Assembly (NCBI RefSeq): GCF_000237925.1
Contig: NC_031497.1
Coordinates: forward strand, 23,007,249 to 23,071,248
Reading direction: 5' to 3'
Length of the DNA: 64,000 bases
Source: Schistosoma mansoni
Lineage: Eukaryota > Platyhelminthes > Trematoda > Strigeidida > Schistosomatidae
The notes beneath the pieces are model-generated. The model had not been told where the DNA came from, ran no database searches, and saw only the letters and a list, made by a program, of their open reading frames with translations. This document shows, one piece after another, positions 34,395 to 46,202 of this stretch. Each line of letters opens with the position of its first letter. Position 1 is the first letter of the stretch. Position numbers and translations under genes: made by a program.

Positions 34395-36640
34395 GTTTAA
34401 TGATTTCCTCAATGTATATCCTATACACCTCCAACGTCTACTCCTAATTTCCTCTTCACATGGAATTTCGTTTGTTCTCTACCACAGTAGGCTGTTGATG
34501 ATGGTTTCCGGCCAGTGAATGTTGATTATCTTCCGTAAACAACTGCTTATAAATACTCGTATCATTTTGATGATAGTTGTAGTAGTTCTCCACGTTTCAG
34601 TTCAGTACGATAGAACTGTCTTGACGTTCGTATTAAAAATTCACACTTTGGTGTTGGTTGACAGATGTTTTGAGTTCCATACGTTGTTCAATTGTAAGAA
34701 TGCGGCTCTTGATTTGCCAGTCTTCGTCTTTACGTCTGCATAAGGTCCTCCCTGTTCATAGATGGTGCTGCTGTCCAGGTACGTGAAAGATCCCACCTCT
34801 TCCAGATTCTCTACATCAAGTGAAATCGGGTTGGTGTTCTCAGTGTTGTATTTGAGGATCTTGCTTTCCTCTCTGTGTATGATGAGGCCTACTGATGCAG
34901 AAGTTTCTGCTACACTAGTTATCTTCATCTTCATTTGTTCGTGTTGTGTGTGTGTGTGTGTGGGATAGAAGAGGTAGTTCATCTGCGAAGTCCAAATAGT
35001 CTAATTGATTGTGAGCCGTCAATTGTATTCCGTGCCTCTCCTCATACATGCACAAGAACAATCCAGTCAACCAATATAAGGAAGAGAAAGGGCTACAATT
35101 AACAGCCTTGTCCGACTCCAGTCCTCACTTGCAATCCCCCTCTCAGATGTCCTCCATTCACGAATTCACACTGTAGCCCGTCGTCTGAACTCCTTATCAT
35201 ATTGATGATCTTCTCAGATACTTCATAGTGTCAAAGAAGCTTCCATCAGATCCTCCTATCTACACTGTCGAATGCTTTTTTCATAAACGAAGATGTTGAT
35301 GTATAGTGACGTGTTCCATTCAATTCATTGTCCAACGATGATCTGTAGTGTCGAGATTTGGTCTTTTTACAAGCGATCCTTACGGAATCCAACCTGCTGT
35401 TCTCGAAGTTGGGCGTCCACTGAATCTTTCATTCGGCCTAGCAACAATCTGTTGAAAACATTTACTGACACCGACAGTAGTGTGATGCATCTGCACTTCT
35501 CACATTTGCTCAGATATCGATTCTTTGGTATCTTTATGAGTTGTCCTTCTTTTCCAGTCTGTTAGTGGCAGTTGTTCCTCGTCCTACGTCTTCGTGAATA
35601 GATCGTGGAGCATGTTTATAGTCAGAGTTATACATGACTTCAGTACTTTGTGTGGTATATTGTCAGGTACTGCTGATTTCCCACTCTTGACTTGTTTGAT
35701 GACCATCCTGTTTGTTCGATTATTGATAGAGTGACATTGATAGAGAGGTGAGTGTGTGTTGCCTCGATGTCCATTGGATTCAATGTAGCTGGTCTATTCT
35801 AGAGTTCCTCAAAATATTCTAACCATCTGTTCCTCTGTTGTTGGATCTCGGTGATTGTCTTACTTTATTTGTCCTTAACCAGTCTCTGTGGTTCTCCGTG
35901 GTGTGATCCGGTGAGACTAATGTAGCTTTGTGTATGCATTTGTGTGGGAACATCGTGCCACCCATAACAAATTTATTGATCGCAAATAAATCTGAAAATC
36001 TGTTACCATTCTCACTCCTTTCTCTTAGTCCTCGTTGTCCCATAATATCTTCATACCAGGTGTTGTCCATTACGACTATGGAAATTAGGTTTCCCATCAC
36101 GATAGTCAGGTTTCTTCCGGTAATTTCGCCTTCATTGATTTCAACTTCTCATAAAGCTGATCTTTATTGTCATCACTGCTATCATTGTTGGGTGCAAAAC
36201 ATTGGATCAAACATTCATTCTGATTTCCTCATTCTTTGTCTGAAGGATGCTTTGATGATCTTTGATTCACTAGATTCCCATTCCATGAAGGCGTCACATG
36301 CTTCTTTGGAAAGCACAAGAGCAACTCTATTAGTGTAACCAGAGTACAGCAGCATCTCTCCCGTACCTAACTTTTGCTGTCCAGCATGGATCCAATGGGT
36401 TTCGTTGATTCCGAGCACGACCAATTTGTATCTTCTCATTTCCGTAACTATTTGACTGATCGTCCCAGTCCCCCATATTATCCAGACATTCCATGTACCT
36501 ATAATAAGTTGTTGTTCTGGTTGCTAGAAAAGGCAACGTCCTCGTGACTTCCGACGAATCTCGGCCTTTATAATGAGGCATCATAATTCTTGCTTTAACT
36601 CGGAGAGCAGAGTTTAAACGGTTGTTTAATTTGTTCGTTT
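34395..36640 (-). mobile_element. RTE-type LINE (SR2-like), long dead copy
   Basis: Antisense RTE polyprotein in fragments. The endonuclease N-terminus is near 36440-36200 (MRRYKLVVLGINETHW, GQQKLGTGEMLLYSG) and its C-terminus near 36100-35830 (NTWYEDIMGQRGL, TMFPHKCIHKATLVSPDHTT). Reverse transcriptase remains fill about 35800-35000, and the post-RT tail lies at 34980-34640 (VGLIIHREESKILKYN, the STNTKV block). The whole spans 2.2 kb against about 3 kb expected, so internal pieces are missing, and several frameshifts split it. It ends abruptly at 34395 without the usual 3' microsatellite tail. The same tail sequence recurs inverted at 38879-39447. Confidence 0.8.
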
Positions 36641-37362
36641 TGGTTAGCATTTTTGTTAACAAGATTGTTTTCTACACGATTGGGTTGCCTAATTCATATG
36701 CAACTCTATTACTTCACCCAGACTTGGAACAGGCAGTCATATTGAGACGCCAGTTGAGAAGCAATACATTTTATTCACTCTTTTCGATTCATACAGATTG
36801 GCCATCTAATTATCTTTTATATTAATGATGTTAACATCTGAGTGTGAACTTTATTTTTCAAATCAATTTTACACAATGTTCTCATTTTGATATACTTGAT
36901 AATTGTAGAACAAGTATTAGTTAACTATCACAACTAATCGATCAGATATATTGAGTAATAAATTAGTTCATTGTATCTTTTGGTTGAACTACTCCATATT
37001 CAATTGGTGATAAATTGTTCACAGTGAATGATTTACTCTTGAAAATCGTTTTTTTTTTTGCATATTGACCGAGAATTATTGATAGACTATGATAATCAAT
37101 TAATTGGTAAGTACTCATTATAATATGAATACTTTTCAGTAATTAAAACAGTTTAAGATTGAAATCGATGGATTTCGGAATGAAGTTAGTAGGCCTGGTA
37201 ACTAATTGATCAGAATAATTTATGGTAAATAACAACTATGAATAAAAATATTAGTAGTATCGAACTGTTTTAAAAATAGTATATATGTACATAACTTTTA
37301 TCTTCATTTAAAAGATTCTGTTCACAAATAATTTATAAATAAATTCATAGAAGAACACATAT

Positions 37363-37517
37363 TGTGGTGTGGTCTACTTATATCCACATATGATGATGAT
37401 CAGGCATTGAATGTATTTTGGAAGAAGATCGATAAGGAAAAGACAGGAGCGGAACGAAATCGGTATGAAAATGCGTGAACAATGAAATCAGAGAAGATGA
37501 ACTGATATTTGCAGAAG
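37363..37517 (+). mobile_element. Partial family B LTR
   Basis: The left half of family B begins TGTGGTGTGGTC directly after the left palindrome arm and stops at a junction with LINE sequence near 37517. Confidence 0.6.
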
Positions 37518-37758
37518 GTGTTGTCCATTCCAACTTTGGAGTTTAGGTTTCCCATCAGGATGGTCAGGTCTTCTCCGGTAATTTCGCCTTGATCGATTGC
37601 AACCTCTTATAAAACTGATCTTGATCGTCATCACTGCTGTCATTGTTGGGTGCATAACATTGGATCAAATATTCATTGTGATTCTCTCATTCTCTGTCTG
37701 AAGGATGCTTTGAGGATCGTTGATCCACTAGCTTCCCATTTCATAAGAGCGTCACATA
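37518..37758 (-). mobile_element. RTE LINE endonuclease fragment
   Basis: Homologous to 36070-36300 in the same antisense direction (tgttgtccattccaactttg; the caggtcttctccggtaattt block) but clearly diverged, so it is a second RTE copy in the palindrome's spacer. Confidence 0.7.
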
Positions 37759-38414
37759 TGTTCTTCTATGAATTTATTTATAAATTATTTGTGAACAGAA
37801 TCTTTTAAATGAAGATAAAAGTTATGTACATATATACTATTTTTAAAACAGTTCGATACTACTAATATTTTTATTCATAGTTGTTATTTACCATAAATTA
37901 TTCTGATCAATTAGTTACCAGGCCTACTAACTTCATTCCGAAATCCATCGATTTCAATCTTAAACTGTTTTAATTACTGAAAAGTATTCATATTATAATG
38001 AGTACTTACCAATTAATTGATTATCATAGTCTATCAATAATTCTCGGTCAATATGCAAAAAAAAAAACGATTTTCAAGAGTAAATCATTCACTGTGAACA
38101 ATTTATCACCAATTGAATATGGAGTAGTTCAACCAAAAGATACAATGAACTAATTTATTACTCAATATATCTGATCGATTAGTTGTGATAGTTAACTAAT
38201 ACTTGTTCTACAATTATCAAGTATATCAAAATGAGAACATTGTGTAAAATTGATTTGAAAAATAAAGTTCACACTCAGATGTTAACATCATTAATATAAA
38301 AGATAATTAGATGGCCAATCTGTATGAATCGAAAAGAGTGAATAAAATGTATTGCTTCTCAACTGGCGTCTCAATATGACTGCCTGTTCCAAGTCTGGGT
38401 GAAGTAATAGAGTT

Positions 38415-38836
38415 NNNNNNNNNNNNNNNNNNNNNNNNNNNNNNNNNNNNNNNNNNNNNNNNNNNNNNNNNNNNNNNNNNNNNNNNNNNNNNNNNNNNNN
38501 NNNNNNNNNNNNNNNNNNNNNNNNNNNNNNNNNNNNNNNNNNNNNNNNNNNNNNNNNNNNNNNNNNNNNNNNNNNNNNNNNNNNNNNNNNNNNNNNNNNN
38601 NNNNNNNNNNNNNNNNNNNNNNNNNNNNNNNNNNNNNNNNNNNNNNNNNNNNNNNNNNNNNNNNNNNNNNNNNNNNNNNNNNNNNNNNNNNNNNNNNNNN
38701 NNNNNNNNNNNNNNNNNNNNNNNNNNNNNNNNNNNNNNNNNNNNNNNNNNNNNNNNNNNNNNNNNNNNNNNNNNNNNNNNNNNNNNNNNNNNNNNNNNNN
38801 NNNNNNNNNNNNNNNNNNNNNNNNNNNNNNNNNNNN
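38415..38836. other. Assembly gap (422 N)
   Basis: Unknown bases. Frames running across it are meaningless. Confidence 0.99.
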
Positions 38837-38878
38837 ACGCTACATCAATAGATATTGACTCGCGATGACTACTCTTAT

Positions 38879-39655
38879 TCACACACACACACACACAACA
38901 CGAACAAATGAAGATGAAGATAACTAGTGTAGCAGAAACTTCTGCATCAGTAGGCCTCATCATACACAGAGAGGAAAGCAAGATCCTCAAATACAACACT
39001 GAGAACACCAACCCGATTTCACTTGATGTAGAGAATCTGGAAGAGGTGGGATCTTTCACGTACCTGGACAGCAGCACCATCTATGAACAGGGAGGACCTT
39101 ATGCAGACGTAAAGACGAAGACTGGCAAATCAAGAGCCGCATTCTTACAATTGAACAACGTATGGAACTCAAAACATCTGTCAACCAACACCAAAGTGTG
39201 AATTTTTAATACGAACGTCAAGACAGTTCTATTGTACTGAACTGAAACGTGGAGAACTACTACAACTATCATCAAAATGATACGAGTATTTATAAGCAGT
39301 TGTTTACGGAAGATAATCAACATTCACTGGCCGGAAACCATCATCAACAGCCTACTGTGGTAGAGAACAAACGAAATTCCATGTGAAGAGGAAATTAGGA
39401 GTAGACGTTGGAGGTGTATAGGATATACACTGAGGAAATCATTAAACTGCATCACGAGGCCAGCACTAACTTGGAATCCTGAAATGGAAGGGAAGAGAGG
39501 AAGTGTAGATATCACACTATGTCGGGAGTTAGGAGCAGACATGAAAATGATGAATCGGAAGTAGAAATAAGTGTAGAGGATTGATGGGGATAGAGTTGGC
39601 TGGAGAGTGATGGTGGGTAGCCTATGTTTCTCTACGAGTGGTAACAGGCGTAACT
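38879..39655 (+). mobile_element. RTE LINE 3' part
   Basis: The sense strand encodes the post-RT tail of SR2-like RTE: SVGLIIHREESKILKY, NLEEVGSFTYL, KSRAAFLQLNNVWNSKHLST, then in other frames the [20 protein letters not shown] region. It ends near 39655 at the usual RTE terminus (gtaacaggcgtaac). Up to 39447 it is the reverse complement of the LINE at 34395, with one difference noted by eye. Confidence 0.8.
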
Positions 39656-40202
39656 AAGGTATAATATTGTTATACTAATCAAATATTATAGTTAATAACC
39701 ACCGAATCTATGTGCATCCATATTTACAGATCAAAACGTTTTGCTTAAAATAAGTGTTTACAACCGTTTTACCCACCCAATTACGTACAGAGGCTGCACC
39801 AGAACAGTTTAGTAAGGACATTTTATACTATTTAATCCTAACTTCTTTTGGTTTTTAGATTCTTACATATTTATGATACTTACCTTCTTACTCTTACAAA
39901 ACTATTCTTAATATTCTAATTATTAGAACGTTCCTATTTGATATTATGTATTCTTGTCGACCCTTGGACCATTTGTACTCAACTCTTTTACCAATATTCA
40001 CTTTAATTATTACAATTTCTCTATTTTCTTTCGGTTAATCATATGACATTACCTCCTTAGTCACTTGTGAAATCGTAATATTTTTTTCATATTAAATTAC
40101 TATTTCACAAGGACTATCTTGATATTGTCAAACTAACTGAAAAGAAATTCTTCGTTTTATTTCATTTTCATTAGCTATCTTAATGTGAATTTTAACTCTA
40201 CT

Positions 40203-40449
40203 ATTATCTTTATAGAGTTGAAATCATGAGTCAATTGAAGCTAGACCACCATCGAAAACCTGGAATCACTGCTTGACGACCGTTTCATCCTATTATGGGA
40301 CTCCTCAACAGTGCGCATCCACGATCCCGCACTCGTGAAATTCGAACCCAGAACCTACCAGTCTCGCACCAGAGCACTTAACCGATAGACCACTGAGCTG
40401 GCTGGTATCCAACCGGTGTTAATGTCTAACTTCAACTCATGATCTCAAC
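40203..40449 (-). repeat. Hammerhead SINE (family H), compound, cut by gap
   Basis: Antisense unit nearly identical to 47286-47507 (one small difference near 40411), then a switch to a sense tail (tcatgatctcaac) at the gap edge. It carries the AAG insertion after the ribozyme GUC. Confidence 0.75.
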
Positions 40450-40649
40450 NNNNNNNNNNNNNNNNNNNNNNNNNNNNNNNNNNNNNNNNNNNNNNNNNNN
40501 NNNNNNNNNNNNNNNNNNNNNNNNNNNNNNNNNNNNNNNNNNNNNNNNNNNNNNNNNNNNNNNNNNNNNNNNNNNNNNNNNNNNNNNNNNNNNNNNNNNN
40601 NNNNNNNNNNNNNNNNNNNNNNNNNNNNNNNNNNNNNNNNNNNNNNNNN
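40450..40649. other. Assembly gap (200 N)
   Basis: Unknown bases; the round size suggests a placeholder. Confidence 0.99.
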
Positions 40650-40865
40650 AAGAAGTTAGGATTAAATAGTATAAAATGTCCTTACTAAACTGTTCTGGTG
40701 CAGCCTCTGTACGTAATTGGGTGGGTAAAACGGTTGTAAACACTTATTTTAAGCAAAACGTTTTGATCTGTAAATATGGATGCACATAGATTCGGTGGTT
40801 ATTAACTATAATATTTGATTAGTATAACAATATTATACCTTAGTTACGCCTGTTACCACTCGTAG

Positions 40866-40970
40866 CTCAGTGGTCTATCGGTTAAAGTTGCTCTGGCGCG
40901 AGACTGGTAGGTCCTGGTTTCGAATCTCGCCGAGCGGGATCGTAGATGAGCACTGCTGAGGAGTCTACTA
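40866..40970 (+). repeat. Hammerhead SINE (family H), head only
   Basis: tagctcagtggtctatcggt (A box), B box ggtttcgaatctc, then the start of the hammerhead (cactgctgaggagtc), where the copy stops. Confidence 0.7.
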
Positions 40971-41817
40971 TTATCTGTTTTAATGGTTGAAGTTAAATAC
41001 TTCTAGATGCTAATGCTGATTAAAATCTATTCAGGAAAGGTGCCATTGAGTTTTCATAAGTTCCACTAGATAACACCACTTTAGATTTCAAACACTTACA
41101 ATGTGGAACTAGACACTTAGAATTATTTTAGTGAGTGCTGTATAAATAGCATTAATTTCACTGAAATAATAATAACATTATATGATAAGTCATGAGAGCA
41201 AATCTAATCTAAGAAGAACTTATTAATCAACTTTGACCTATAATTACATTTAGTTGTGTTTATTAGAAAACTAAAAACTAGTCAAATGAGTTGACAATAA
41301 TGACTACTAACTATCAGGTTTCATGCATCTGTATAATTCACATTTAAAGATGCCACAAGTATTCAGAGTTTGACAACGCCTTTACTAGCAACACCTTTAT
41401 AATCGAAGTATGAAAACCCAATCAAATCAGTAGTGGAGAGATTTGAAGTTATATTTGAAAAGCTATCGGTATCTCGAGAAGTGTTTGATCTAAGCTAACT
41501 AACAGTTGTAGGAGATGTGTAGCAGAGTGTATTCACTCGTAATCTGGTTTAGATGCGTAACTGAGTGCCTTTAATAGATGTGCCCATAAAAAATAATGAG
41601 GACAGAGTGAAGTGTCAAAGATTTACAGATCTATTTATTCTAGGGACTTATTTACCGATACATATTCATTTCATTCATTTGAATATCCGAAAAAATTCGG
41701 TTTGATTGATGACTTATCATTCTATGAATAAATTATTATTATTAGCTTTATTCAGTATTATATTTTTGGTACAATACAGAATTCTCAGCACAAAATATTT
41801 CAATAAGTTTTCATTTC
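40971..41817. other. No gene seen
   Basis: AT-rich; no coding frame or repeat recognised. The 64-codon frame at 41706-41900 runs into the tail of a family F retroposon. Confidence 0.4.
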
Positions 41818-42336
41818 ATTATTTATTTAAACACATAAATATTGGTACAAAGAGGCACCAGATACATATGCGCCACACAAAAAAATGTCATTTCATTTAA
41901 TTGTGTGAGGGCTATGATACTGCCCAGGTGCCCAAACTGAAGCAGGTGGTTTTCTTAAGGGGCCACATCCGCAGCCTTCGACCTAAAGATCTGATCCACA
42001 AGGCAGTGGAGCATCGTGAAGAGATGCAGTCCCATGGTAGCCGGTGACCAACGATTGATTCATACGCCATTTGTTCCTTCAGGATACTGGAGCCCATGTG
42101 CACCATTGTTTTGGAATCAGGGTTTTCCAACTTGAATAGATGGACCGTCCAATTCCACCAACCCGGTTAAGTCGACGGACATTCGCTTTTCATCCTCTCA
42201 ATTTGGTAAACAACACCGTGGCCAGGAGAAGGCAGTGAGTAGGACTTCCCTGGAAGAGGATATATATACGCGTGGCCGTGTAAGAGCATTTTGAGAGAGA
42301 GGGCGAGCCCTCCCCACTCTCGGCCGTACCAGGGTT
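41818..42336 (-). repeat. (AAAT)n-tailed retroposon, family F
   Basis: Antisense copy, about 519 bp, with its tail at the left (atttatttaaacacataaat) and head at the right (ggccgtaccaggg). Close to the copy at 46203. Confidence 0.8.
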
Positions 42337-42481
42337 TTGTTGATATTGAGTGATCACCAATTAGAAGTTAAAAATCCAGTCAGTCGACATCTAAATAATA
42401 TACATTCTTTCCGCTGTATATTGCCTACCAGCAACCACGATATCTCTGATTAGGCCTTTTGTAACTTGTACAACAAACGGT

Positions 42482-42790
42482 TGTACATTCACTTAGTATT
42501 ATTTGTTTGAATCTTCCCATTGATGTTTAGGACTGTAACTGGTCAATGACTTATTGACATATGTGCATACTGTGCGTATTGCCTCGATATAGCCTTATTT
42601 CACAAGCATTGTAAGCAAAGATGGATAGTGGCTAGCAGTGAAATCTAGGACGCGTGTTTCGTCCTATTTAATTCGAGTCCCAGAGTGAACATCAACTCTG
42701 AGATGCAGGTACATCCGGCTGACGAGTCCCAAATAGGACGAAACGCGCGTCAAACTGGATTCCACTGCTAGCCACTATCCATCTTTGCTT
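42482..42790. repeat. Sm-alpha SINE inverted dimer
   Basis: An antisense Sm-alpha body and hammerhead half (to gtttcgtcctattt, about 42666) is followed head-to-head by a sense B box (attcgagtccc), complete hammerhead and gctagccactatccatc. Near-copies of the target, (a)aacggttgtaca and gaaaggttgtaca, flank it. Arms 42609-42666 and 42731-42791 form a long hairpin. Confidence 0.75.
42705..42769 (+). ncRNA. Sm-alpha hammerhead ribozyme
   Basis: acatccgg (stem I), CUGACGA, stem II guccc-aaaua-ggac, GAAAC, gcgc, GUC, then AAA and ctggattccactgc. All core positions fit the Schistosoma hammerhead. The three A residues directly after the cleavage triplet are extra relative to the usual GUC-CUGG. Confidence 0.7.
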
Positions 42791-43212
42791 AGAAAGGTTG
42801 TACACTTTTCAGAAACATACCTGAATAGATTATGCAATTAATAATCATAATGATGTATTAAAACAAACAAAAGTTACATAACTTATTGAAATATTTAGAT
42901 GACAGAAACAAGTAGCCCAGATATTCAAACAAGCCATTAGATAATAAAATGACATTTGTCAATTTATATTCTTATTTGAGTGTAAAAATAATTAAATTAT
43001 AATCGACCGATAGTTGTATATGATCAATTTATAGTGTGTCATTTATTTGTCAATAAATGTTTCTTTTTTTGTGTTTTTTTGTCGCGAACATAGTAAACTT
43101 GACAACACAATTTGTGAGTTCCATTTATTTATTTTTTTTAAAAAAAAAAAATCAATTTTGTAATATAAACTAAACATTGCACCTTTTAATAAATAGTTTG
43201 AGAACACTTAAA

Positions 43213-43510
43213 TCAGAAGGGGTTTTTTGTGGAGATTTAGTATTTTCCTAGTTGAAAGAGTGAGTCAATTGAAGTTAGACCACCGGGGGAAACCTGGAAG
43301 CACTGCTTGACGGCCGTTTCGTCCTATTGTGGGACTCCTCGGTGAAATGCTCTGGCGCGAGACTGGTAGGTGCTGGACTCGAATCTCGTGAGGCGAGGTC
43401 GTGGATGCGCACTGTTGAGGAGTCCCATAACAGGATGAAACGGTCGTCTAGTGCTTCCAGGCTCTCCTTGGTAGTCTAGCTTCAATTGACTCACGCTTCC
43501 AACTATGAAC
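43213..43510. repeat. Compound family H element, two hammerheads
   Basis: Antisense terminus, tail and hammerhead (43213-43340) are joined to a sense B box, hammerhead and tail (43345-43510). The antisense ribozyme has the AAG insertion after GUC; the sense one has UUGAGGA and GAUGAAAC. Confidence 0.8.
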
Positions 43511-43822
43511 ATTTAAATCATTTTTTTCAACAAAAAAATAGTAACCATGTAACTTTAAAGCATCCGATTTATTTATTTATGCTGGAGGTAAAACAAAAAA
43601 GTGTTCGTTTTAAAAACACATATAAACTATTTGGTGAATACCTATTTTTTGTTTTTGATATATAAACGTTTCTTTTATCTTGTGTAAGAAATGATTAAGA
43701 ATGTTATTATAGTTGAATAAACATATTAAATTAGTCATGAGTATAAAATGCATATGAATAACTTAACTAGATCATATGACCGAAAAATTAATACAAATGG
43801 TAAAGATTTGTAGCTAAGGTGG

Positions 43823-44045
43823 ATGATTTTGTTGGAGTTTTTGTTCTCAGCACAAACTTCGGGTGCTGATGATGTCATTCAGAAGCGTTTACAATTCAGA
43901 GGGGATACGGCTAGTGAAATACTAACTCAAAGATTACGCAGAACAATCCGAAAATCTTTCAACGCCGGTGAACTACGTTTAGTGTTTTCTACGAGCCCAA
44001 TGGTGACATCGAGGCTAAAAGATGAATTACCTAGGATGACCACTT
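43823..44045 (+). mobile_element. Penelope-like element, linker fragment
   Basis: The frame contains LTQRLRRTIRKSFNAGELRL followed by VFSTSPMVTSRLKDELP, matching the stretch between reverse transcriptase and GIY-YIG domain in Penelope-like elements (the 'LRLVFSTxPxLTTRLKDxLP' block). Only this part survives. Confidence 0.55.
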
Positions 44046-44360
44046 CATTTTGAAGTATATACATTGTTCATATTTTTGCGGCCTGCTTGAATATCTGGGC
44101 TACCTGTTTTTACCATCTAGATATTTCAATAAGTTATGTAATTTTGTTTGTTTTAATACATCATTATGGCTATTATTGCATAATCTATTCAGGTATGTTT
44201 CTGAAAAGTGTACAACCTTTCGTTGTACAAGTTACAAAAGGTCGAATCAGAGATATCGTGGTTGCTGGTAGGCAATATATGGCGAAAAGAATGTATATTA
44301 TTTAGATGTCGGTTGACGAAACTGCTAACTTCTAACTGGCGATCACTCAATATTAATCGT

Positions 44361-45004
44361 CAAAGTAGACCAAGTAAAACACTGAATCTTGTTGAAATAT
44401 TTTGTGCTGACAATGCTGTATTGTACCAAAAATATGATATTGAATAAAGGTAATCATAATAAGATAATTCACTCACGTATATGTACCAAGTTACTCATGA
44501 TCTATGGTAAGGGTTCTTGTTGAGGCGTAACAAAATATTTTCTGAATAGTTTTCAAGGAATTAGTCTCACAGGTTTTATTAAAGCCAAATTTACAAACCT
44601 CTGGTAAATAGCATACACTGGTTGTAAAATCATCAAGTTTGTCATAAGCGAAATAATGAAATTGAAGTGTATGAAGAAATACTGTGTAGAATGCCTACTA
44701 ATTCATTAGAGTTAGAAATCTAATAAGGCAGTATCACAGTGAGATCTGCAGACCCCATATGACTAATTTTATCATTGTTTTAAGTTTTTTATGTTAAGAT
44801 CAACACTTCTTAGCTGGATTATCCCACTAAACTTGTCATTTTTATGTTTCTGATTTGGAAAGTGTGGTTTGCCTTAATAAAAGATGTAGAAAGTCATGTT
44901 AATTTTAGTGGGACCTGAATAAATAATCGATGGATTTAGCAGACTACGATGAACACTGATCCCGGTACAAATTTCACTGAGAAAATGTCATGATTCGGGT
45001 CAAT
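44361..45004. other. No gene seen
   Basis: AT-rich; no domain-bearing frame. Confidence 0.4.
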
Positions 45005-45245
45005 CTGAAACAAATAATCACATCAATACAAACGTAGTTTATTAACCTGTTCGAAGAAGCTCAAACAACAACTAGATGGTCACAGTTTAACAAAACAAAA
45101 GTCGATCAAATTACAATGACAGATCAAGATAATGAAACGAGTGAACACAGACAGTTGGAAACAGTGATCAGAAAGGATGGATTTATAGATTGTGGAATGG
45201 TCAAGAAGCTTACTTCTACTTAAAGTATGTTCTAATGATTTTGTA
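45005..45245. repeat. Repeat family D, copy 2
   Basis: Same orientation as 32076-32310 and clearly homologous over ~230 bp. The 107-codon minus frame here is repeat sequence. Confidence 0.6.
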
Positions 45246-46202
45246 CAGAACATTTGTGAATGTTTTGCAGATAAACTGTTCACCTCAGAGAACGCAATAC
45301 GATAAAAGTCTTGATTTTTCACAACACTAACTGAACAACTACATTGACTTGTGCCTACAAAAGTCATGTGATAAAAAGCAATAAAATGATAAGCTATCTG
45401 CAATTGGCTTCGGTCTTTTTATCATCAATAAATCAAATGAAACAGTTCATATATCTGATTATTCAGATAGTTTAAATGAGGTGAGATAACCAACGAAATT
45501 CAATGTCAATTACTGATAATCGTTTTGTCAAAATGAATGGTGGATAACGCTTTTACAAAACTAGACTTTCAGAAAGGTTATTCATAGAATGAAGCTTAAA
45601 GAGAATTTAGTAATTTGCTGATGTGTAGTTAAACTAGACTAAGATGTAAATAGTCCCAAGGTAGTAGCAACGGTCGGGATAAATTCACGAAAGACTAAGT
45701 ATATTGCAAATGTTATCATACACATATCTGTTCCTTTACTTAACAATCAATAAAATTAAGACATATAAGTGTATCTAAACAGATAACATCTAACAGACAG
45801 ACCAGATTAACTACACACTTCTAAACAATTTCCAATTTGATTATAATCTTAAATATTATTCAGACCACTGACAGGTAAAATTCGGATTTTTCAGCATTCC
45901 AATAGGAACCGTTTGAATGAAAGGATTGACGTCATCTGCGACGCACTCGCCACTTGTGGTCATTTTTTTGTTCATTCAGTCAGTCACTGATGGATATTTG
46001 AGCGTAATTTACAGTGGAGAATTTGAAAATATTTCTGTTTTTCATCCGGTATGTAAAAGGGTCGCTAAAATGTTTTGTTCATGGCAGGTAGCTAAAAATA
46101 AGTTTGAATGATTGAAATGTAATTTTTTTGGTGAAAATCCATTGAATGAACAGAAAAATGACAGAAAATGTTTAGTATAACATTCTTCATGAATAGCCTT
46201 TA
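45246..46202. other. No gene seen
   Basis: AT-rich. A ~25-bp antisense match to the 50-kb retroposon head (aaggtagtagcaacggtcgg) lies at 45659-45678. Confidence 0.4.

Larger units (their letters stand above)
36702..38414. repeat. Large inverted repeat, 656-bp arms
   Basis: 36702-37357 and 37759-38414 are reverse complements, identical wherever I compared them, separated by about 400 bp. The right arm runs directly into an N gap. Beyond the gap, 38879-39447 is the reverse complement of about 34395-34965. The whole 34.4-39.4 kb region is therefore close to a giant palindrome. Confidence 0.9.
39632..40865. repeat. Second inverted repeat, 216-bp arms, with gap
   Basis: 39632-39847 and 40650-40865 are reverse complements with no difference seen. 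The right arm begins at the first base after a 200-N gap. The spacer holds a family H SINE. Confidence 0.9.
42337..42945. repeat. Inverted paralogue of 44060-44360, split by an SINE
   Basis: 42337-42481 and 42785-42945 are the reverse complement of a continuous stretch at about 44060-44360. The interruption is the Sm-alpha dimer at 42482-42790, so the 44-kb copy shows the empty site (aacgaaaggttgtacac). Both may belong to a Penelope-type repeat. Confidence 0.7.

Noticed and set aside
34927-34962. Regulatory (GT)n element
   Set aside because: Simple microsatellite within dead LINE sequence, with no promoter context.
38307-39080. 257-codon minus frame
   Set aside because: It runs through the N gap; the readable ends are antisense LINE and palindrome sequence.
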